From contig CACVAU010000045.1 of the NCBI GenBank assembly GCA_902727915.1, positions 19,365-29,947 of the forward strand: a DNA stretch of 10,583 bases, in the 5' to 3' direction. Numbering within the stretch: the first letter of the stretch is position 1; the number at the start of each line of letters is the position of its first letter. Below are positions 6,202 through 10,583 of the stretch, piece by piece. Under the pieces are notes generated by a model, which ran no database searches, had not been told where the DNA came from, and worked only from the letters and a program-made list of their open reading frames with translations. This DNA is from an uncultured Sulfurovum sp. GTDB lineage: Bacteria; Campylobacterota; Campylobacteria; Campylobacterales; Sulfurovaceae. Both the position numbers and the translations under genes were made by a program.

Positions 6202-6255
6202 AAAAGTTCGTAAGTCTCCAAAGTTTTTGAAAAAAAGTGAGACTTACGAACTTTT
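6202..6255. repeat. leader inverted repeat 3, perfect 17-bp stem
   Basis: AAAAGTTCGTAAGTCTC (6202-6218) is the exact reverse complement of 6239-6255, with a 20-nt loop. Both arms carry the same T-to-C change from the family consensus GTTTGTAAGT, as expected if pairing is conserved. On the minus strand the stem is followed by a T-rich stretch, so it could also act as a second terminator behind 6268-6300. Confidence 0.75.
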
Positions 6256-6267
6256 TAAAAAGCAGCC

Positions 6268-6300
6268 AAAAAAAAGAGAAAGCCTAAACTATGGGCTTTC
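6268..6300 (-). terminator. intrinsic terminator of the effector-adaptation operon
   Basis: On the minus strand GAAAGCC (6300-6294), a 9-nt loop, and GGCTTTC (6284-6278) form a perfect 7-bp stem, followed by TC and then eight T residues (6275-6268). It lies 57 bp after the RT-cas1 stop codon and separates that operon from the leader. Confidence 0.8.
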
Positions 6301-6320
6301 CCTCTATTTTTCCTTAATCT

Positions 6321-6345
6321 AAACTTAGCGAAAAAGTTTGTAAGT
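6321..6345. repeat. leader-type repeat copy 4, beside RT-cas1 stop
   Basis: AAAAAGTTTGTAAGT (6331-6345) is a further copy of the leader family, 11 bp from the RT-cas1 stop codon. It has only a short 6-bp inverted partner (AAACTT 6321-6326 with AAGTTT 6334-6339). Confidence 0.55.
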
Positions 6346-6356
6346 TGTTTTAGTGA

Positions 6357-8561
6357 CTAATAACGTCCTACAAATCCCTTAAAATTGGACTTTACCCCTT
6401 TAATAACATGAGAAAGCTCTAAAGCTTGTTCATCAATAATGGTTACTATTTTAAACTTTCCTTTTCGCCATTTCGTCGGTGTTGCTAATCGCTCTTGAAT
6501 GTTTTCAGTAATCACTTTAATACTTTTCTTAGTGAGTCTTCCTTTGTTTGAATTGAGTTCGGTACCATGTGTAAGTATTGAAATAATCTCTCTGTCTACA
6601 ACCATTTGACGAAAAACTTCGACCATATCAAAAACAAGTGTAGGTTTATTGGGCTGAGAACTATGAAGAAAAGAATGATATAAATTTATACCTGTTTTTA
6701 ACAAAGCAGATTGAACCCTATGATAAATAAAAGCATAACCATAATTAAGTGATTGATTAATGGCATCAGGAGCATTAAAAGTTTCACGTTTAAAATCTTT
6801 TTCACCAATAATTAATCCAAAACATTTCCAATACAACACAGACAAAGAACCTTCATAACCCATAAGAGCAGGCACGTCTTTTGCTTCTTTCATCTTCTTA
6901 GCTATGCCTTCCATCTGTTCAATACTACGTTCTAACTTTTCAAATACATCTACCTGTTTACTTTCTCTATACCGTGCATAATATTTCACTAAATTTATCT
7001 GATTTTTCATCTTAGCTTTGATGATTGCTTTGGCTGTTTTAAACCCTTTTTTAGAGTTTTTCAAATCAAGTTGTTTCAAATGCAGCTCATTGGAAACCAC
7101 ATTATAATACGTTATTTGAGCATAAGGTTTTGACTTTTCTATAAAGTCAATGTCTATCTTTCGCTTAGAACATTCCAAAATAAGATTAGCAGAAAGCGAA
7201 ACACCCTTAGTCATAACAATAATACGTGTTACCCAGTTTATAGGTGAAGTTTGAATAACCTTACCATACTCCTTAACTACTATCTTACCCTTGCTCAGAC
7301 TTATGTACAGTCCGAAACGGTTTAAAATAATCTCTGAGCTTTTTATCTGTTCTTGTAAGAAACTACTCTTTTTCTTTTGCATTTTCTTTTCAGCAGTTTC
7401 AAGAGGTTTTGCCATGGCTATGGACTCATAGGCTCGGATTATAAGATTATGGGCATGTTTTTGCTTTTCTTCTTTTGTGTTATGTTCAAGATCATGCAGT
7501 CCAACTAAAATTTGAATAAAGCGTGATTTTTTGTTAATCTCTTTACTCTTTTTTGCCAACGCTATTTTTTTGACCAATATCTCATCTATATGTTCAGCTA
7601 TAAATATGAGTTGATGTTTGTCGGAAAGTACCTTAAAATAATAGTGACGAATCCCCATTAAATACTCATTTATAAAGGTAATAGACTTTTGGAGGCTCTT
7701 CTTTTTTGTCTTTTGTGAAAGATCTGAAAGCTTCTTTTGAAAGCGTTCATTGTCCATCTCAACGTTTGAGCCTTTAAAACGTAAACCCAAGAACTCAAAG
7801 CCCTCATCTACTGAAGCAAGGTAAGACTTGTCTTCACCAAAAGTTAAATCAAGTGCTTTCAAATACCCAATGGCAATACCTAAGTTCTTCTTAGCTTTTT
7901 TCTCATTTTTAGCAAAAAACAACATATCATCAGCAAACCTTACAAAGTCAATGCCTTGTTTCTCTAAAGCTTCATCAAAACTGTGCAAATACAAGTTCGA
8001 CAACACAGGAGAGAGAACATCTCCTTGGTAAACCCCTTGACTTTTGTCCTGCCACTCATTTTCTTTCATCATCCCATTTTTTAAAAACAGCGAAATGAGC
8101 AAGATTATCTTTTTGTCTTCAATGACTTTCTCTAAAACTACCAATAATTTCTCTTGATTGATGCTGTCAAAAAAGTCATTGACATCAGCTTTTGCCACAT
8201 GACGGTAACGTTTTATAAAGTCTTTGGTTCGGTTAACGGCTTTCGTAACCCCTTTTCCTTTTCGAAAAGCATAGGACTTATCATTTAACTTCACAGCATC
8301 TAGTAAGGCTTCGGAAATAATTTTTTGTACAACTTTCGAGCTAACAGAGGCTTGAGCCAGTTTACGCATTTCGCCATTTTCTTTGGCAATTTCAAACCCT
8401 TTCATGGGGTCAGGAATGTAACCTTCTTCCAAACTTTTTAAAAACTCTCCAGAAGCCATTAATTCTTTAGCTTCATGATAACCTTTTGTTTTTTTGTAGA
8501 GTTCTAAAGTCATCAAAAGGTTTTTGGTAGAAAACAACTTATTAAATTTTTTAGTTAACAT
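6357..8561 (-). CDS. cas1: reverse transcriptase-Cas1 fusion
   Basis: A 734-residue adaptation integrase fused to a group II intron-type reverse transcriptase. RT domain, about 25-300: KADVNDFFDSI carries the first catalytic Asp (D126), then YQGDVLSPVLSNLYL (178-192), the FADD box (D211, D212) and FEFLGLRF (256-263). A Lys-rich helical linker leads to Cas1, about 410-734: N-terminal beta domain (RFGLYISLSKG ... GVSLSANLIL), then catalytic Glu570 in GYEGS, His633 in HSFLH and D645/E648 in FDMVEVFRQMVVDR. All catalytic positions are present. There is no N-terminal Cas6 domain, unlike some relatives. Such fusions occur in type III systems, and in Marinomonas allow spacer acquisition from RNA. 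The frame is open to 8600, but AAAGGAG lies about 5 nt upstream of the ATG at 8561. The gene overlaps cas2 by 11 bp. Confidence 0.96.
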   Translation of the reverse strand: MLTKKFNKLFSTKNLLMTLELYKKTKGYHEAKELMASGEFLKSLEEGYIPDPMKGFEIAKENGEMRKLAQASVSSKVVQKIISEALLDAVKLNDKSYAFRKGKGVTKAVNRTKDFIKRYRHVAKADVNDFFDSINQEKLLVVLEKVIEDKKIILLISLFLKNGMMKENEWQDKSQGVYQGDVLSPVLSNLYLHSFDEALEKQGIDFVRFADDMLFFAKNEKKAKKNLGIAIGYLKALDLTFGEDKSYLASVDEGFEFLGLRFKGSNVEMDNERFQKKLSDLSQKTKKKSLQKSITFINEYLMGIRHYYFKVLSDKHQLIFIAEHIDEILVKKIALAKKSKEINKKSRFIQILVGLHDLEHNTKEEKQKHAHNLIIRAYESIAMAKPLETAEKKMQKKKSSFLQEQIKSSEIILNRFGLYISLSKGKIVVKEYGKVIQTSPINWVTRIIVMTKGVSLSANLILECSKRKIDIDFIEKSKPYAQITYYNVVSNELHLKQLDLKNSKKGFKTAKAIIKAKMKNQINLVKYYARYRESKQVDVFEKLERSIEQMEGIAKKMKEAKDVPALMGYEGSLSVLYWKCFGLIIGEKDFKRETFNAPDAINQSLNYGYAFIYHRVQSALLKTGINLYHSFLHSSQPNKPTLVFDMVEVFRQMVVDREIISILTHGTELNSNKGRLTKKSIKVITENIQERLATPTKWRKGKFKIVTIIDEQALELSHVIKGVKSNFKGFVGRY

Positions 8562-8829
8562 AGGAACTCCTTTTCTCAAATGGCTTAGGTCGTTTAGCAT
8601 TTAAATCGTAAGACTTTCCAACGGTGTCAGTAGAAAAGTTATAAATACGCACCGAGTCTTCTTTCTCATAAAAAGGTTCTATGGCTTTTAAAAGTAAGTC
8701 AAACTGATGTTTCTTAATGTCCAGTTCAAACACAGAGAAGTTTACTCTATAACCATAACCCTCTAAAAGTGTTGAGAGTTTGGTTCTATTTTTAGAATTG
8801 ACAATGTCATAGGTTAATAAAATTTTCAT
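8551..8829 (-). CDS. cas2: Cas2
   Basis: A 92-residue protein, normal length for Cas2. It has the ferredoxin-like start MKILLTYDIVNSKNRTKL with the conserved Asp at residue 8, then VNFSVFELDI and a strand at EDSVRIYNF. Cas2 forms the dimer that bridges Cas1 dimers in the integration complex. Its start is 5 bp after the Csx1-like gene's stop codon and has no evident Shine-Dalgarno sequence, so it probably depends on translational coupling. Its end overlaps the RT-cas1 start by 11 bp, fitting a fixed ratio of the two partners. Confidence 0.93.
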   Translation of the reverse strand: MKILLTYDIVNSKNRTKLSTLLEGYGYRVNFSVFELDIKKHQFDLLLKAIEPFYEKEDSVRIYNFSTDTVGKSYDLNAKRPKPFEKRSSYVN

Positions 8830-8834
8830 TTGAA

Positions 8835-9992
8835 TTAGTAAACAATCGTTTTAAGTGTCTCAGCATTATAAAGCACTTCAACCTTAGCAATAATCTTTTT
8901 AAGATCTCGCTTTATGTCTTCAAAATCTTTGGTCTTGTTTATGTGAGCCAAAGCATTTCTTCTTTTCCTAATCTTGTCGTAAAGTTTTTGAACTTCTTTA
9001 AATTCTGTTTTGTTCTTCTTGTAAATGCCTTTATGCTTTTTCAAGATCTCCGTACCAAAATTTGCCCAATGAAAGTTACCGATGGTGGTCATAACGGCTT
9101 GATTTTTAGCATAGTCATCTTTAAACTCAATGCTCGAACAAATATCTTCAAACCTATAAGCACAATACTCACGAAGTGATTCAAAAATATAAGCATAAGC
9201 GACAATAATGTAGTTTTTCTCTACGGTTAATTTAGCAAGAAAGATGTATTTTTGAAAATGAAGTAAAGGAGCAAAAAGTGCTAAAGGTCTAAGTTCAGTT
9301 TCTACCTTTTCGATCAGATTTGAGATATGCTTTAACTCTTCATTCTTTTTTAATCCTCTAAGTTCAGCACTCAATAACTCATAGTTTTTTTCAACCCCTT
9401 TTAGGTCATTTGAAAGTAATGATTTTGAAAAGTCTTCAAAGAGCTTATTATTTAAAAGCTTCATGTTCTCTACAGGTACAAAATTAAGCGTACGAATAAA
9501 CCCTGTAAGTAAAAGAGAGATTTGTGTTATCTCTATGTATTCATTTAAATAAATGTATTCGTAAGAAAGCAATCTCTCTTTCTCTTTTGCATACACTATC
9601 TTCAAGTCTTTTCGATCTAAGAACTGCGACAATGTAGAAGCAAAAATAGCCATAATCGGTTGATGTCTAAAACCATGAGTAATGTCTAAAATAGTCTCTT
9701 TACTCTCTTGTAAAAGCTCTAAAATCTTTTCAAAAATATCATCTAAAGAGTCATCTTCAACCACTACAAAGTAACACTTTTTATCTTTAAAATCTAACAA
9801 CTCTTTTTGAAAATCAATTGCCATTTGAGTACCAATGAAATAAAACTCATCATCATAAGACGAAAGTAAAACATCAACAGAGTTACAAAAGTCTCCACTC
9901 TTTTTCTTCAAAATAGAACAATCATAATAAATAGAAGATTTCTTTTTAGTTTTCCAGTCTCTTCCTGCCATTCCTAAAATACTAATTATCAT
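8835..9992 (-). CDS. Csx1-like CARF-HEPN effector (DxTHG family)
   Basis: A 385-residue cytosolic protein. The N-terminal CARF domain has MIISILGMAGRDW (1-13), FIGT (52-55) and the diagnostic DITHGFRHQP (103-112), the DxTHG motif of the TM1812/Csx1-Csx2 group. A helical region follows, then a C-terminal HEPN domain with RNALAH (R345-x4-H350), the catalytic motif of this RNase fold. In the family, cyclic oligoadenylate made by Cas10 binds CARF and activates RNA cleavage by HEPN. The ATG at 9992 overlaps the upstream gene's stop codon as ATGA, and cas2 follows after 5 bp, so effector and adaptation genes share a transcript. Which oligoadenylate it senses cannot be told. Distant variants are named Csx1, Csx2 or Csm6 inconsistently, so I give no symbol. 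Confidence 0.88.
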   Translation of the reverse strand: MIISILGMAGRDWKTKKKSSIYYDCSILKKKSGDFCNSVDVLLSSYDDEFYFIGTQMAIDFQKELLDFKDKKCYFVVVEDDSLDDIFEKILELLQESKETILDITHGFRHQPIMAIFASTLSQFLDRKDLKIVYAKEKERLLSYEYIYLNEYIEITQISLLLTGFIRTLNFVPVENMKLLNNKLFEDFSKSLLSNDLKGVEKNYELLSAELRGLKKNEELKHISNLIEKVETELRPLALFAPLLHFQKYIFLAKLTVEKNYIIVAYAYIFESLREYCAYRFEDICSSIEFKDDYAKNQAVMTTIGNFHWANFGTEILKKHKGIYKKNKTEFKEVQKLYDKIRKRRNALAHINKTKDFEDIKRDLKKIIAKVEVLYNAETLKTIVY

Positions 9993-10450
9993 ACTTCTTC
10001 CTCCAAAATCTCAAACTGTTCAAACTCATGATTCTTCATCTCTATCACAAATCTATTTTTTTGAGCTTTTTGGACAGCTTGAACTTCTTTTAGGATTAGG
10101 GCTAATTCTGTAGTATCAACAGAAAATCGTTTACTATTTTCAGGTTGCATCATGCCCAAAAGTCCAAATATCTCACTACGTGTGCAATCTTTACGAAGTA
10201 GACTTAAACCTGTATTTTTCAATTTTCCTTTAACATGAAAGTAAATCTTTATCTCATCTTCTGCCTTGATATACTCTAAATACACCATAAAGGCTATAAC
10301 CCCTAAAGCAACAGCAAATGAGACATCCAATGCAACCCAAAGTCTTAACCCCCACCAATCATTATCAAAAAAGATATGTAGAAGACAACCAATAACGGTA
10401 AGAACTATAAAAGTAATGGGAACAAGATAATGTTTGTAGTTTTTTTTCAT
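9989..10450 (-). CDS. two-helix membrane protein, candidate Csx23-like type III effector
   Basis: A 153-residue protein. Start chosen at ATG 10450, with GAGGAG 6 nt upstream; the longer open frame to 10549 has no support. Two transmembrane helices (about 8-28 and 38-58) are separated by a short DNDWWG loop. A cytosolic domain of about 90 residues follows (EIKIYFHVKGKL 66-77, RSEIFGLLGM 91-100, TTELALILKEVQ 113-124). Its stop codon overlaps the start of the Csx1-like gene (ATGA), so the two are coupled. Vibrio Csx23 has this layout: two membrane helices and a small C-terminal domain that binds cyclic tetra-adenylate and triggers membrane-linked defence. The match rests on architecture and context, not on motifs I can recall, so it may be a separate family of CRISPR-linked membrane effectors. 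Confidence 0.6.
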   Translation of the reverse strand: MKKNYKHYLVPITFIVLTVIGCLLHIFFDNDWWGLRLWVALDVSFAVALGVIAFMVYLEYIKAEDEIKIYFHVKGKLKNTGLSLLRKDCTRSEIFGLLGMMQPENSKRFSVDTTELALILKEVQAVQKAQKNRFVIEMKNHEFEQFEILEEEV

Positions 10451-10583
10451 TTTTAACTCCTCGTATAATAAATTAAGAGTAAATGTACTTCTAAAAAGAA
10501 ATATATTACTCTTGTAAGATTGAAGTAGTAACTTCAAATCTTGTAACAATCACGGTCTATGACTGAAGATAAAACAACATTTT
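10451..10583 (-). promoter_or_regulatory. upstream region of the effector-adaptation operon
   Basis: No gene start is visible here. Minus-strand -10 candidates are TATTAT (+ strand 10470-10465, which would start transcription inside the Shine-Dalgarno sequence) and TAATAT (10508-10503). An inverted repeat AAGATTGAAGT / ACTTCAAATCTT (10516-10542, one bulged base, loop AGTA) could be an operator or the end of an upstream gene. No GACA-N5-TGTC site is present, so this operon is not under the shared WYL-type promoter. Confidence 0.35.

Larger units (their letters stand above)
5924..6267 (-). promoter_or_regulatory. CRISPR leader region
   Basis: AT-rich non-coding DNA between the array's newest repeat and the terminator of the RT-cas1 operon, on the upstream side of the array as set by repeat orientation. 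A perfect 12-bp palindrome, AGCCTATAGGCT (5924-5935), abuts the first repeat. Minus-strand -10 candidates are TATATT (+ strand 5953-5948) and TAAAAT (5988-5983); neither has a clear -35, and the choice is uncertain. No GACA-N5-TGTC site is present. The part beyond 5993 is filled with inverted AAAAAGTTTGTAAGTCT repeats, listed separately. Confidence 0.75.

Noticed and set aside
6202..6255. Inverted repeat taken as the ends of an insertion sequence or MITE
   Set aside because: The arms are only 20 bp apart, no target duplication was found, and other copies of the same motif lie nearby, so a family of local hairpins fits better.
6357..8561. Possible Cas6 domain or group II intron maturase in the RT-Cas1 protein
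   Set aside because: The protein begins almost directly with the RT domain, leaving no room for Cas6, and the C-terminal part is clearly Cas1 with its catalytic residues. No intron RNA structure was seen.
10451..10549. N-terminal extension of the membrane protein to the first ATG
   Set aside because: GAGGAG precedes the ATG at 10450, and the extension has no ribosome binding site and overlaps the promoter region.

Overview
The window is AT-rich (roughly one third G+C by eye), and every gene I support lies on the minus strand. Lys/Asn-rich proteins, A-rich ribosome binding sites, and secreted proteins with 'WNLVG...GYGIWVK' modules suggest a Campylobacterota species (Arcobacter/Sulfurimonas-like). 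That is inference; no 16S or other marker is present.

Right part (10583 to 6357): a tight operon encodes (i) a small membrane protein with two transmembrane helices and a cytosolic domain, resembling the Csx23 type of type III CRISPR effector; (ii) a DxTHG-type CARF protein with a C-terminal HEPN ribonuclease motif (Csx1-like); (iii) Cas2; and (iv) a reverse transcriptase-Cas1 fusion. An intrinsic terminator closes the operon at 6268-6300. The CRISPR leader follows (about 6267 to 5924), carrying a family of inverted AAAAAGTTTGTAAGTCT repeats. The array (5923 to 4077) has 24 repeats of 37 bp. Its transcript runs on the minus strand, giving repeats that end in ATTGAAAC as in type III and I systems. 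No Cas10, Csm/Cmr or Cas6 gene is in the window, so interference genes must lie elsewhere.

Left part (3972 to 1): csx20 (candidate ring nuclease), a WYL-domain regulator, a lipoprotein, a secreted multidomain protein, and a truncated secreted protein. The first three each have their own promoter with the same architecture: a GACA-N5-TGTC palindrome exactly 12 nt upstream of a TANAAT -10 box. This predicts a WYL-controlled regulon joining cyclic-oligoadenylate turnover to an envelope or secreted-protein operon. The site is absent upstream of the adaptation operon and from the leader.

The likely scheme: RT-Cas1/Cas2 acquires spacers, possibly from RNA; a type III complex encoded elsewhere uses the crRNAs and makes cyclic oligoadenylate; Csx1-like and Csx23-like proteins respond; Csx20 damps the signal. 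The two strongest new observations are the shared WYL-type promoter architecture and an out-of-register integration scar inside the array. The scar is an exact 37-bp target duplication flanking a 35-bp insert.
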